This document shows, in pieces, positions 1 through 8,595 of a DNA stretch of 44,559 bases (positions are counted from its first letter, which is position 1; every line of letters starts with the position of its first letter). A model generated the notes under the pieces. It had not been told where the DNA came from, ran no database searches, and worked only from the letters and a program-made list of their open reading frames with translations. A program made the position numbers and the translations under genes. Source of the DNA: Lachnospiraceae bacterium (GTDB lineage Bacteria > Bacillota > Clostridia > Lachnospirales > Lachnospiraceae); contig JALELK010000068.1 in assembly GCA_022768745.1 (NCBI GenBank), forward strand, positions 1 through 44,559, given 5' to 3'.

Positions 1-39
1 GTAATCAGCAGGTTATCGGTTCGAGTCCGATCATCGGCT
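1..39 (+). tRNA. tRNA-Thr (UGU), 5' truncated by window edge
   Basis: Only the 3' part is present. The window opens inside the anticodon loop: the first bases GTAA fit the last two anticodon bases of TGT followed by AA. The T arm is complete (ATCGG stem, TTCGAGT loop, CCGAT stem at 15-31), and the 3' acceptor strand CATCGGC ends at 38 with discriminator T39. No CCA is encoded. The identity rests on the partial anticodon and the acceptor sequence, so it is likely but not proven inside this window. Confidence 0.8.
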
Positions 40-65
40 TTTAATACATTTTAATATAGAAATAT

Positions 66-147
66 GGGTGGTTTCCCGAGTGGCCAAAGGGGACAGACTG
101 TAAATCTGCTGCATCTTGCTTCGGTGGTTCGAATCCACCACCACCCA
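66..147 (+). tRNA. tRNA-Tyr (GUA)
   Basis: This is a complete class II tRNA. The acceptor strands GGGTGGT (66-72) and ACCACCC (140-146) pair fully. The anticodon loop CTGTAAA carries GTA. A long variable arm (GCATCTTGCTTC region) explains the 82-base length. The T arm is GGTGG-TTCGAAT-CCACC. Discriminator is A147 and CCA is not encoded. It lies in a co-directional tRNA cluster with Thr upstream and fMet downstream. Confidence 0.95.
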
Positions 148-175
148 TTAGCCGAAAGGCACAAATTAATACTAT

Positions 176-249
176 CGCGGGGTGGAGCAGTCTGGAAGCT
201 CGCCGGGCTCATAACCCGGAGGTCATAGGTTCAAATCCTATCCCCGCAA
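176..249 (+). tRNA. Initiator tRNA-fMet (CAU)
   Basis: The anticodon loop CTCATAA carries CAT, and the anticodon stem has three consecutive G:C pairs (GGG/CCC). The first acceptor position is the mismatch C176/A248. Both features are hallmarks of bacterial initiator tRNA, so this is the start tRNA and not an elongator Met. The T arm is ATAGG-TTCAAAT-CCTAT and the discriminator is A249. CCA is not encoded. Confidence 0.95.
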
Positions 250-255
250 TTTTTT

Positions 256-328
<73 letters not shown>

Positions 329-339
329 CTTTTATTTTC

Positions 340-368
340 CCAGTAAATGTTTTTACTGGTTTTTTTTT
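340..368 (+). terminator. Intrinsic terminator of the tRNA cluster
   Basis: CCAGTAAA (340-347) pairs perfectly with TTTACTGG (352-359) around a four-base loop. A run of nine T follows (360-368). It ends the tRNA transcript before the nfeD-like gene. Confidence 0.9.
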
Positions 369-435
369 ACCTATATGTTTTAAAAAGAGAATGGTGTATA
401 GTAGTGCATATAATAGAAAGAGGAGGGCATTAACT

Positions 436-906
436 ATGGAATTGACACTCTTTAGTACAGGTACGATGAATGATTGGGTTTTTATATGGTTAGCTGTAAT
501 AATTCTTACTATTATAATAGAGATTATAACAGTGGGACTTACTGCCATCTGGCTGACAGGAGGAGGAATTGCCGCATTGGTGGTCTGCTTACTGGGTGGT
601 CATTGGGGATTGCAGTTGGCTGTATTTTTTGTGGTAACCTTTATTTTGATTTACTTCACCAGACCATGGGCATTGAAATATATTGAATCCAGAAAAACTG
701 CCACCAACTACGAAGAAGTAATAGGAAAAACGGTGCGCATCATTGAGGATGTAGACAATGTGAAGGAGACCGGAAAAGCCATTTATAATGGCATGGAATG
801 GACGGCCAGAGCGAAGGTGGACACAGAGACATTTTCCATGGACGAACAAGCACGTGTGGTAGGCGTACAGGGGGTTAAACTCATATTGGAAAAAATTGCG
901 GAATAG
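436..906 (+). CDS. NfeD family membrane protein (short form)
   Basis: The protein has 156 residues. About three hydrophobic helices cover residues 12-80 (VFIWLAVIILTIIIEIITV, glycine-rich GGGIAALVVCLLGGHWG, and VFFVVTFILIYF). A soluble C-terminal stretch (about 90-156) follows, with the VIGKTVRIIEDVDN start typical of the NfeD OB-fold. NfeD proteins usually partner SPFH/flotillin-type membrane proteins, but none is adjacent here. The frame stays open upstream into tRNA-Phe. The start at 436 was chosen because AGGAGGG (421-427) sits 8 bases ahead of it and because an upstream start would overlap the tRNA. A TATAAT at 409-414 without a good -35 may be its promoter. Confidence 0.85.
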   Translation: MELTLFSTGTMNDWVFIWLAVIILTIIIEIITVGLTAIWLTGGGIAALVVCLLGGHWGLQLAVFFVVTFILIYFTRPWALKYIESRKTATNYEEVIGKTVRIIEDVDNVKETGKAIYNGMEWTARAKVDTETFSMDEQARVVGVQGVKLILEKIAE

Positions 907-1078
907 TGGTTACAAAGGCATGTTTTTGTGTAAAGAGATATACAAAATCACGAAAATGTATAATTGATTGTTACACAAAAATTTTATTGTATATGTTCAT
1001 ATAAGGGATAATTCTTTATACTTTCAGAAGATAATAAAGTAAGTATAAAAGATATAGAAGTTAGGGAGGAACAGAAGA

Positions 1079-2593
1079 ATGGCTTCGTTGATTGAAAAGA
1101 CACAGCATGTTGCTGAGAGAAAGATTTTTGAAAAGTTAATCGACAGCATTGTTGGAAAGTTACAGAGCGCAGAAGATGAGCAGACAAGACAAAAAGTATA
1201 CTTGGAGTTGATTGACAGAGCAGCTAAGTTTTGGGGAGAGGATACAACTGATAAGGATAAACTTGATTTTGTCAGAGAGTATGTAAAGAATCCTGAGAAC
1301 CGTTGGGTTAAGTTTGTAAATAGAGTAATTGATGAGACAGATCCAAATTATGCAAAGAAGTTTTTGCTTAACTTAGGATATGAAGCATTTTTCCGTGGAA
1401 CAAAGACCATTCGTGAAAACCGTAAGAAGTATGACTGCAATATTCCATGGTTGATTCTTTTTGATCCAACCGATGCTTGTAACCTTCACTGTGTAGGTTG
1501 TTGGTCAGGTACATACGGACACAAGAACAATATGTCTTATGAAGATATGGATAAGATTGTTACCCAGGGTAAGGCTCTTGGAACACACTTGTACTTTATG
1601 ACAGGTGGAGAACCTACCGTACGTAAAGCTGATATCTTGAAATTGGCTGAAAAGCACAATGACTGCTTCTTTGGATTGTTCTCAAACTCAACATTGATTG
1701 ATGATGAACTTTGCCAGAAGATTGTTGAATTAGGAAATATTACATTCCTTCTTTCTATCGAAGGAACACCTGAGACAAATGACGGACGTCGTGGAGACGG
1801 ACATTACGCTGCAGTTATGAATGCAATGGATTTGTTGAAGAAATACGGTATCGTATTTGGTACATCTATCTGCTACACAAGAGACAATATCGAAGCTGTA
1901 ACAAGTGAAGAGTTCTTGCGTTTCATCGCTGACAAGGGTGCAAGATTCGGATTCTACTTCCATTATATGCCTGTAGGTCAGAATGCAGCTGTAGAGTTGA
2001 TGCCTACATTAGAGCAGCGTGAAAAGATTATTGAGACTATTCGTTGGGTACGTACCGGTGACAATGACATCGGATTCTTCCCAATGGATTTCCAGAACGA
2101 TGGAGAATTTGTTGGTGGATGTATCGCCGGTGGACGTAACTACTTCCACATTAATGCACAGGGAGACGCTGAGCCTTGCGTATTTATCCACTTCTCTGAT
2201 TCAAACATTCATGATAAGTCAATTCTTGAAATGTTACAGAGCCCATTGTTTAAGGCATACCACGAAGGACAGCCATTTAACAGAAATCACCTTCGTCCAT
2301 GTCCAATGCTTGAGAATCCAAAGCTTCTTCGTGAGATGGTTAACAAGACCGGTGCTCACGGAACAAATGCAGAGGCTGAGGAGACAGTAGAGGAGCTTTG
2401 CTCAAAGTGTGATCACTACGCTGAAGAGTGGGGTCCTGTAGCAGACAGAATCTGGGAAAACCAGAAGCATAAGACACCTGCTTACGAGAATTATACCTTG
2501 GAGAAGAGAGAGCATCCTGAACTTGCTGCATTTGAGCATGAGGATGGTACAAACGGCCTTAGAGATGAGGATCTTGTTTGCAAAAATAAATAA
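1079..2593 (+). CDS. Radical SAM enzyme with extra cysteine-rich C-terminus, function unknown
   Basis: The protein has 504 residues. The radical SAM cluster motif CxxxCxxC is at Cys134, Cys138 and Cys141 (ACNLHCVGC), and an SAM-binding GGEP follows (MTGGEPTVRK). A roughly 120-residue N-terminal extension precedes the barrel. The C-terminal half has further cysteines (GGCIAGG, EPCVFIHF, RPCPM and CSKC), consistent with a SPASM-like auxiliary Fe-S region. Such enzymes modify peptides, cofactors or sugars; the substrate cannot be read here. The gene stands alone, with 172 bases of leader and its own terminator downstream. AGGGAGGA sits 7 bases before the ATG. Radical SAM identity is firm; the specific role is unknown. 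Confidence 0.9.
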   Translation: MASLIEKTQHVAERKIFEKLIDSIVGKLQSAEDEQTRQKVYLELIDRAAKFWGEDTTDKDKLDFVREYVKNPENRWVKFVNRVIDETDPNYAKKFLLNLGYEAFFRGTKTIRENRKKYDCNIPWLILFDPTDACNLHCVGCWSGTYGHKNNMSYEDMDKIVTQGKALGTHLYFMTGGEPTVRKADILKLAEKHNDCFFGLFSNSTLIDDELCQKIVELGNITFLLSIEGTPETNDGRRGDGHYAAVMNAMDLLKKYGIVFGTSICYTRDNIEAVTSEEFLRFIADKGARFGFYFHYMPVGQNAAVELMPTLEQREKIIETIRWVRTGDNDIGFFPMDFQNDGEFVGGCIAGGRNYFHINAQGDAEPCVFIHFSDSNIHDKSILEMLQSPLFKAYHEGQPFNRNHLRPCPMLENPKLLREMVNKTGAHGTNAEAEETVEELCSKCDHYAEEWGPVADRIWENQKHKTPAYENYTLEKREHPELAAFEHEDGTNGLRDEDLVCKNK

Positions 2594-2632
2594 TTTGGTT
2601 ATAATTAATTTTTAATATAACAGCCCAACCCG

Positions 2633-2664
2633 AAAGACTTCCTTTTGATAAGGAAGTCTTTTTT
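2633..2664 (+). terminator. Intrinsic terminator after the radical SAM gene
   Basis: AAAGACTTCCTT (2633-2644) pairs perfectly with AAGGAAGTCTTT (2650-2661) around TTGAT. The stem runs into a T tract ending at 2664. Confidence 0.92.
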
Positions 2665-2767
2665 GTGCATTTAGTGGTACAACATATTGTGTGAAAAAAC
2701 ACGTTGTCATACTAGTTTAGTAAATTGCTGAAATCTCGTTGTAAATTTAGTTGAAACGTATTACAAT

Positions 2768-2813
2768 AAAAACTGTCGCATCCTGAAAAACAATACATGA
2801 TGCGGCAGTTTTT
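2768..2813. terminator. Bidirectional terminator-like hairpin before the ATPase gene
   Basis: A 15 bp stem is formed by AAAAACTGTCGCATC (2768-2782) and GATGCGGCAGTTTTT (2799-2813), with one G-U pair and a 16-base loop. The A/T tracts at the stem base make it terminator-like on both strands. An ATG at 2797 lies in this hairpin and opens the ATPase frame, which is one reason to prefer a later start for that gene. Confidence 0.6.
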
Positions 2814-2850
2814 ACTATTTCGGAAAGTATTGGGAGACGAAAAAAGACAG

Positions 2851-4233
2851 ATGTTTATTGGCAGAAAAAAAGAACTTGAACAATTAAATGCATTTTATGA
2901 AGATGAGAAGAAAAAAGTTGCCTGTGTGACAGGCTCTTTTGGTATGGGAAAAACCGCACTTCTCCGTCATTTTATTCAGGATAAAAACAGTGTATATTTT
3001 TGTGCTTATGAGACCACCAGACAGCAGGAAATCTCTATGTTTGCCCATCCGTTGGGAATCAAAAAGGCAAAGACAATGGAGGACTGTCTGGATAAAATTA
3101 CCACCATGTCGAAAAAGGAAAAGCTGTTGGTGGTGATAGACCAGTATCATTATTTTGCAAAAGCGGATACAACCTTTAATCAGATTTTATTTGATTATGT
3201 AACCGGGGTGTGGAAAGACTTGCCGGTGAAACTGATACTCTGCGGGGATGCTTTTTTGTCTATGGAAAAGATTGTGTATGGAAAGAAAGCACTCTGGAGA
3301 GATAGTATTGACCTTCGTCTGGAATTAAAGGGAATGGGATTTTTGGAAGCCAGAGAGTTTTTCCCGGAGGAGAAGCCGGAAAATGCGGCACTTCTCTATG
3401 GTATCAGCGGAGGTATTCCGGCACATTTGAGTCGGATTGCCGGGTGCGAGCCAAATGAGGCGGCGAGAAAGATTTTCGTGGGTGAATGCGGGAAATCAGC
3501 CTTTCTACCGGAGCAGGTTATGGGGTCTGAGTTGAGGGAGTTGTCCTATTACAACTGTATTTTGTCGGCCATGGCCAAGGGGATGAACCGTGTGAATCAG
3601 TTGTCTGAGGAAGTGGATAAGCCAAAGGACATTGTGGTTCCGTACTTAAATGCTTTGATGTCCATAGGAGTGGTTACCAAGCAGACAGCCATTACGGAGG
3701 AGACCAATCGAAAGAAAACCAGGTACTCTATCGTAAACAGCAATACGGTATTCTGGTATCAGTTTATTGTTCCCCATATGGATTTATATTCCACCGGGCA
3801 GTGGGATCAGTTATGGGAGGAATATATTCTTCCGGATTTGGACATTTTTATGCAAAAAGTGTTTATTGCCATGAGCCGGGAGTACATCGAGGAAAAGAGC
3901 AAAAAGGGAGAATATCCGTTTTTGATAGAGCGTTCCGGAAATTGGTGGACCAATGATGATGAAGCAGGAACCACAGAAGGCTTTGACATTGTTTCTCTCG
4001 GTACCAACGGAGAGAAGGACGTAACGGTATATTCTTTGTGTTTTTATGACAATCGCATTATTGAAGTGGCAGAAATCAAGGCAATGATAGAGATGACCAG
4101 GAAACTCCATCGGGAGGGAGATGTGTACTACGTGGTATGCGCCAAGGAAGGATTCCATGAAAATGTGGAAACGGTGGCATCTACCATTAAAAATATTCTT
4201 CTGATTACATTGGATGAGGAAACTTCCTGTTAA
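2851..4233 (+). CDS. Archaeal-type AAA ATPase (DEXX-box/DUF234-like)
   Basis: The protein has 460 residues from the start used. It begins FIGRKKELEQL, the usual opening of this ATPase family. Walker A is GSFGMGKTAL near residues 29-38 and the Walker B-like strand is LLVVIDQY. A winged-helix-like middle follows (NRVNQLSEEVDKPKDIV). The C-terminal domain resembles DUF234, where a PD-(D/E)xK-like fold is expected; EGFDIVSLG stands where EIDIV is usual, and a lysine comes later in VAEIKAM. The function in the cell is unknown. The frame opens at 2797, inside a hairpin, so the ATG at 2851 is preferred: it gives the family N-terminus, with GGGAG 14 bases upstream, somewhat far. The gene is isolated, with terminators or promoters on both sides. 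Confidence 0.8.
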   Translation: MFIGRKKELEQLNAFYEDEKKKVACVTGSFGMGKTALLRHFIQDKNSVYFCAYETTRQQEISMFAHPLGIKKAKTMEDCLDKITTMSKKEKLLVVIDQYHYFAKADTTFNQILFDYVTGVWKDLPVKLILCGDAFLSMEKIVYGKKALWRDSIDLRLELKGMGFLEAREFFPEEKPENAALLYGISGGIPAHLSRIAGCEPNEAARKIFVGECGKSAFLPEQVMGSELRELSYYNCILSAMAKGMNRVNQLSEEVDKPKDIVVPYLNALMSIGVVTKQTAITEETNRKKTRYSIVNSNTVFWYQFIVPHMDLYSTGQWDQLWEEYILPDLDIFMQKVFIAMSREYIEEKSKKGEYPFLIERSGNWWTNDDEAGTTEGFDIVSLGTNGEKDVTVYSLCFYDNRIIEVAEIKAMIEMTRKLHREGDVYYVVCAKEGFHENVETVASTIKNILLITLDEETSC

Positions 4234-4258
4234 ATCAGAAAATTATGCCTCATAATTC

Positions 4259-4307
4259 GTAAAATAGTCTATTGCTATTCGAAATTTTACATAGTAAAAT
4301 CGTCTAT
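4259..4307 (+). promoter_or_regulatory. Transketolase promoter flanked by a 14-base direct repeat
   Basis: TTGCTA (4272-4277) and TAAAAT (4295-4300) are 17 bases apart, a good sigma-A arrangement. GTAAAATAGTCTAT (4259-4272) and GTAAAATCGTCTAT (4294-4307) are direct repeats with one mismatch, 35 bases start to start. They touch the -35 and cover the -10, so they could be regulator half-sites. A small palindrome AATTATG-CCT-CATAATT (4241-4257) lies just upstream. Regulator unknown. Confidence 0.5.
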
Positions 4308-4366
4308 GGAAAGTAACTATGGTCAGAAACTGGCCAATAACAAAGTATAAAAGAGAGGAAAGCGAA

Positions 4367-5206
4367 ATGACAAATCTTGAATTACAACAAACAGCTGTAA
4401 AGATTCGTAAGGGCATTATTGATGGTGTTCATGCGGCAAAGGCTGGTCATCCGGGAGGATCTCTTTCCGCAGCCGAAGTATTTACCTACCTGTATTTTGA
4501 AGAGATGAACATTGATCCTGCAGATCCGAAAAAGAAGGACAGGGATCGTTTTGTTTTGTCTAAGGGACATACAGCACCGGGACTTTATTCTGCACTGGCA
4601 AATCGTGGATTTTTCCCAGTGGAAGACTTATTGACATTGAGACATATTGGTTCTCATTTGCAGGGACATCCTTGTGTACAGCACACCCCGGGAATTGATG
4701 CATCCAGCGGATCCTTGGGACAGGGCATCTCCGTAGCAGTAGGAATGGCGCTGGCCGGAAAAATGGATCAGGCAGATTACCGTGTATATACCTTATTAGG
4801 TGACGGAGAAATTCAGGAAGGACAGGTTTGGGAGGCAGCAATGTTTGCCGGAGCTCGTCATTTGGATAACCTCTGTGTGATTGTAGATAACAATGGCTTG
4901 CAGATTGATGGTAGTGTTGAGGAAGTAAACTCACCATATCCGATTACAGACAAGTTTGCAGCTTTCAACTTCCATGTAATTCCTGTGGAAGACGGAAATG
5001 ATTTTGACCAGCTTCGTGCAGCGTTTGATGAGGCAAAGGCAACAAAGGGACAGCCAAGTGCCATCGTGATGAAGACTGTTAAGGGCAAGGGCATATCTTA
5101 TATGGAAAATGCAGTAGGCTGGCATGGAAAAGCCCCTAATGATGAAGAGTATGCGATTGCAATAGAAGAATTAAAGAAGGCGGAGGAAGCATTATGTCAG
5201 AAGTAA
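4367..5206 (+). CDS. Transketolase, N-terminal (thiamine diphosphate) subunit
   Basis: The protein has 279 residues, the normal size for the N-terminal half of a split transketolase. It carries the substrate-site HPGGSLSAAEV near the N-terminus, SKGHTAPGLYSAL, and the thiamine diphosphate/Mg motif running from GDGEIQEGQVWEA to VDNNGLQ. With the next gene it moves two-carbon ketol units in the non-oxidative pentose phosphate pathway in the cytosol. The start at 4367 is preferred because GAGAGGAA precedes it closely; the frame is open to 4319. The stop overlaps the start of the C-terminal subunit by 13 bases, which suggests translational coupling and equal dosage. Confidence 0.93.
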   Translation: MTNLELQQTAVKIRKGIIDGVHAAKAGHPGGSLSAAEVFTYLYFEEMNIDPADPKKKDRDRFVLSKGHTAPGLYSALANRGFFPVEDLLTLRHIGSHLQGHPCVQHTPGIDASSGSLGQGISVAVGMALAGKMDQADYRVYTLLGDGEIQEGQVWEAAMFAGARHLDNLCVIVDNNGLQIDGSVEEVNSPYPITDKFAAFNFHVIPVEDGNDFDQLRAAFDEAKATKGQPSAIVMKTVKGKGISYMENAVGWHGKAPNDEEYAIAIEELKKAEEALCQK

Positions 5207-6132
5207 AAAAGATTGCTACAAGAGATAGTTATGGAAATGCTCTTACCGCACTTGGAAAAGAGCACGACAATTTAGTTGTATTAGATGCAGATTTGGCAGC
5301 AGCTACAAAGACCGGAATTTTCAAGAAAGAATTTCCGGAGAGACATATTGACTGTGGTATTGCTGAGGCGAATATGATTGGTATCGCAGCGGGACTTGCA
5401 TCCTGCGGAAAGGTGCCATTCTGCTCCAGCTTTGCAATGTTTGCAGCAGGCAGAACCTTTGAACAGATTCGTAACTCTGTGGGATATCCGCATTTAAATG
5501 TAAAAATCGGAGCAACCCACGCTGGTATTTCTGTTGGTGAAGACGGAGCAACTCATCAGTGTAATGAAGATATCGCTTTGATGCGTACCATTCCGGGAAT
5601 GACCATTATCAATCCTTCCGATGATGTGGAAGCAAAGGCAGCAGTTCAGGCTGCATATGAGATGGAAGGTCCTGTTTATCTGAGATTCGGACGTTTGGCT
5701 GTGCCGGTGATTAATGATACACCGGATTACAAGTTTGAAATCGGCAAAGGTGTGGTTTTAAAAGAAGGTACTGATTTGACCATCTTTGCAACAGGTCTTG
5801 AGGTAAATGAGTCTCTCGAGGCTGCAAAGTTGCTTGAGGCAGATGGTGTCAACGCTGAAGTGATTAACATTCACACCATTAAGCCAATTGATCGGGAGTT
5901 GGTAGTTAAGTCCGCAGCAAAGACAGGAAAGGTTGTCACTGTGGAGGAGCACTCTATTATTGGTGGATTGGGAAGTGCAGTGGCAGAGGTACTTTCAGAG
6001 GAACAGCCTACAAAGATGCTTCGCATCGGCGTGGAAGACCGCTTCGGTGAGTCAGGTCCTGCAGTAAAGCTTTTGGAGAAATATGAGCTGGATGCAGCAG
6101 GTATCTACAAAAAGGTGAAAGCTTTTATTTAA
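5194..6132 (+). CDS. Transketolase, C-terminal (pyrimidine-binding) subunit
   Basis: The protein has 312 residues. It has the family features DADLAAATKT, the cofactor-activating glutamate in DCGIAEANMIGIAAGLA, FAMFAAGRTFEQIRNS, THAGISVGEDGATHQ and the C-terminal VEEHSIIGGLGSAVAE. It pairs with the preceding subunit to make one active transketolase. GGAGG (5181-5185) lies 8 bases before the ATG, inside the upstream gene. A strong terminator follows 15 bases after the stop, so the operon is just these two genes. Similar split proteins include 1-deoxyxylulose-5-phosphate synthase-like halves, but the size and motifs favour transketolase. Confidence 0.93.
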   Translation: MSEVKKIATRDSYGNALTALGKEHDNLVVLDADLAAATKTGIFKKEFPERHIDCGIAEANMIGIAAGLASCGKVPFCSSFAMFAAGRTFEQIRNSVGYPHLNVKIGATHAGISVGEDGATHQCNEDIALMRTIPGMTIINPSDDVEAKAAVQAAYEMEGPVYLRFGRLAVPVINDTPDYKFEIGKGVVLKEGTDLTIFATGLEVNESLEAAKLLEADGVNAEVINIHTIKPIDRELVVKSAAKTGKVVTVEEHSIIGGLGSAVAEVLSEEQPTKMLRIGVEDRFGESGPAVKLLEKYELDAAGIYKKVKAFI

Positions 6133-6146
6133 GAAAATGTATATGG

Positions 6147-6180
6147 AAGTGGCATGGTTTTTAACCGTGCCACTTTTTTT
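6147..6180 (+). terminator. Intrinsic terminator of the transketolase operon
   Basis: A 13 bp stem is formed by AAGTGGCATGGTT (6147-6159) and AACCGTGCCACTT (6163-6175), with one G-U pair and a TTT loop. A T run follows to 6180. Confidence 0.92.
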
Positions 6181-6202
6181 ATACCGCTGATTCTTTCATC
6201 TA

Positions 6203-6229
6203 TTGTTTTTACTACAGTTATGTTACAAT
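6203..6229 (+). promoter_or_regulatory. Putative extended -10 promoter of the zinc-ribbon gene
   Basis: TGTTACAAT (6221-6229) matches an extended -10 (TGn then TACAAT). TTGTTT starts 21 bases upstream of the hexamer (6203-6208, 15-base spacer), which is short. The extended -10 would compensate. Confidence 0.4.
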
Positions 6230-6281
6230 GAGAAAAAGAGACGTGGAGAGAAAGTATCGGACACAAAAGGAGGCTGGATGT

Positions 6282-6671
6282 ATGGAACAGAATATCAAAG
6301 AATGTGCAAACTGTCATAAAGTTTTACCAGCAGACTATGCATACAATATTTGTCCGAAATGCAAAGAGGATGAGTTGTTTTCCCGTGTAAAGGATTATAT
6401 CAGGACACATGAGGTAAATGAATATATGGTGGCCAATGAATTCCAGATTCCTCTCCGCAAGGTACGTGGATGGATTAAGGAAGGGCGTATTGAGTATGTG
6501 GATAAGGACACCCGTATTGTGGGAACCAAATGTCAGCGATGCGGAAAACCGGTGACCTTTGGAATGCTGTGTCCAGATTGTATGCGCCTTTTGAATTACA
6601 GTAATAAAAAGATTCAGATTGTTTCTGACCAGGATAGAAAAGACGCCGGAAAGATGCGTTTTTTGGAGTAA
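6282..6671 (+). CDS. Small zinc-ribbon/helix-turn-helix protein, YvyF-like
   Basis: The protein has 129 residues. Two CxxC pairs form a likely N-terminal zinc site (Cys8, Cys11, Cys24, Cys27). A helical segment follows whose VANEFQIPLRKVRGWIKEGRI reads like a DNA-binding helix-turn-helix. A second ribbon follows (Cys84, Cys87, Cys97, Cys100). The layout resembles the flagellar-operon protein family of Bacillus YvyF, but no flagellar genes are nearby, so a role in motility control is only a guess. The ATG at 6282 has AAAAGGAGG 8 bases upstream and is preferred over the frame opening at 6228. It lies alone between the transketolase terminator and enolase. Confidence 0.65.
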   Translation: MEQNIKECANCHKVLPADYAYNICPKCKEDELFSRVKDYIRTHEVNEYMVANEFQIPLRKVRGWIKEGRIEYVDKDTRIVGTKCQRCGKPVTFGMLCPDCMRLLNYSNKKIQIVSDQDRKDAGKMRFLE

Positions 6672-6734
6672 AGGACTTTCTGTGTATAAAAATTCCATCT
6701 CAGTGAAAAACTAGTAAAAAAGTTGTTGAGGTGA

Positions 6735-8036
<1,302 letters not shown>

Positions 8037-8043
8037 GAATAAT

Positions 8044-8105
8044 AACAGAAGTTGCTGCCGATACTGAGAAAATGTAGGTATCTGGTGTGCTACTTCTGTT
8101 TTTTT
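8044..8105 (+). terminator. Intrinsic terminator after enolase, nested hairpin
   Basis: The outer stem AACAGAAGT (8044-8052) pairs with ACTTCTGTT (8092-8100) and runs into a T tract. An inner stem (GATAC / GTATC) folds inside the long loop. Confidence 0.75.
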
Positions 8106-8123
8106 GTAGAGGGTGGTGTAAAA

Positions 8124-8162
8124 ATGAAAATACATATTGCGATTTGTGATGATGAAGAATGA
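8124..8162 (+). pseudogene. Response regulator remnant: first 12 codons then stop
   Basis: GAGGGTGG precedes an ATG at 8124 whose codons read MKIHIAICDDEE and then TGA (8160-8162). MKI-(x)-IAICDDE is the classic start of LytTR/AgrA-type receiver domains, with the acidic pair that binds Mg. After the stop the same frame continues openly into the next 110-residue reading frame, whose sequence does not look like a receiver domain. This is best read as a deletion scar joining the start of a lost regulator to other sequence. Confidence 0.6.
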
Positions 8163-8183
8163 ATTCGCCTGAAGGACAAGGAT

Positions 8184-8516
8184 ATGCGCCTTGTGGATTT
8201 CCGGAAATATCAGTGTGAAATTAAGCCAACCGGAAACAATATTGACGATGGAACGGGAACGGTTTTTTCTGTATTGTATCACCCGGCATTGCGGGAAGCT
8301 TTCTTTGATCAGGAGCCCTATTCTTATGATGGCAAATTGATTACGGATATACAGTACACTTCTTTAACAAACCATTCCGTTGTGATGGAAATATATAACT
8401 ATACGGATAAAGATGTAAAAGCGGTGGATGATCTTATCATATATCGGTTGGATGAGAAGGATGACACGAAAAGAACAGAGGTGTGTTCCGTAAAGGGAAA
8501 AGAGGCAGAATTTTAA
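8184..8516 (+). CDS. Hypothetical protein, probably a gene fragment
   Basis: This is 110 residues that I do not recognise. It is hydrophilic, with no signal peptide and no membrane helix. The second half (SLTNHSVVMEIYNYTDKDV) reads like a beta-strand-rich domain of the Ig-like or surface kind. It is in frame with the 12-codon regulator remnant upstream, separated only by one TGA. Its own ATG lacks a convincing ribosome binding site (only AAGGACAAGG just before). It most likely represents the tail of a deleted gene; a real small protein cannot be excluded. Confidence 0.35.
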   Translation: MRLVDFRKYQCEIKPTGNNIDDGTGTVFSVLYHPALREAFFDQEPYSYDGKLITDIQYTSLTNHSVVMEIYNYTDKDVKAVDDLIIYRLDEKDDTKRTEVCSVKGKEAEF

Positions 8517-8595
8517 TGTATCGGCATACGTTCTGTGTTAGAATACTTTTATAGTATATAACAGCTATGGGGGAATAGAGCACAGGAGGTAATGT

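Noticed and set aside
907-1078. Leader of the radical SAM gene considered as a riboswitch
   Set aside because: The 172 bases are AT-rich and I found no conserved aptamer-like pairing or terminator fold; -10/-35 pairs there are ambiguous.
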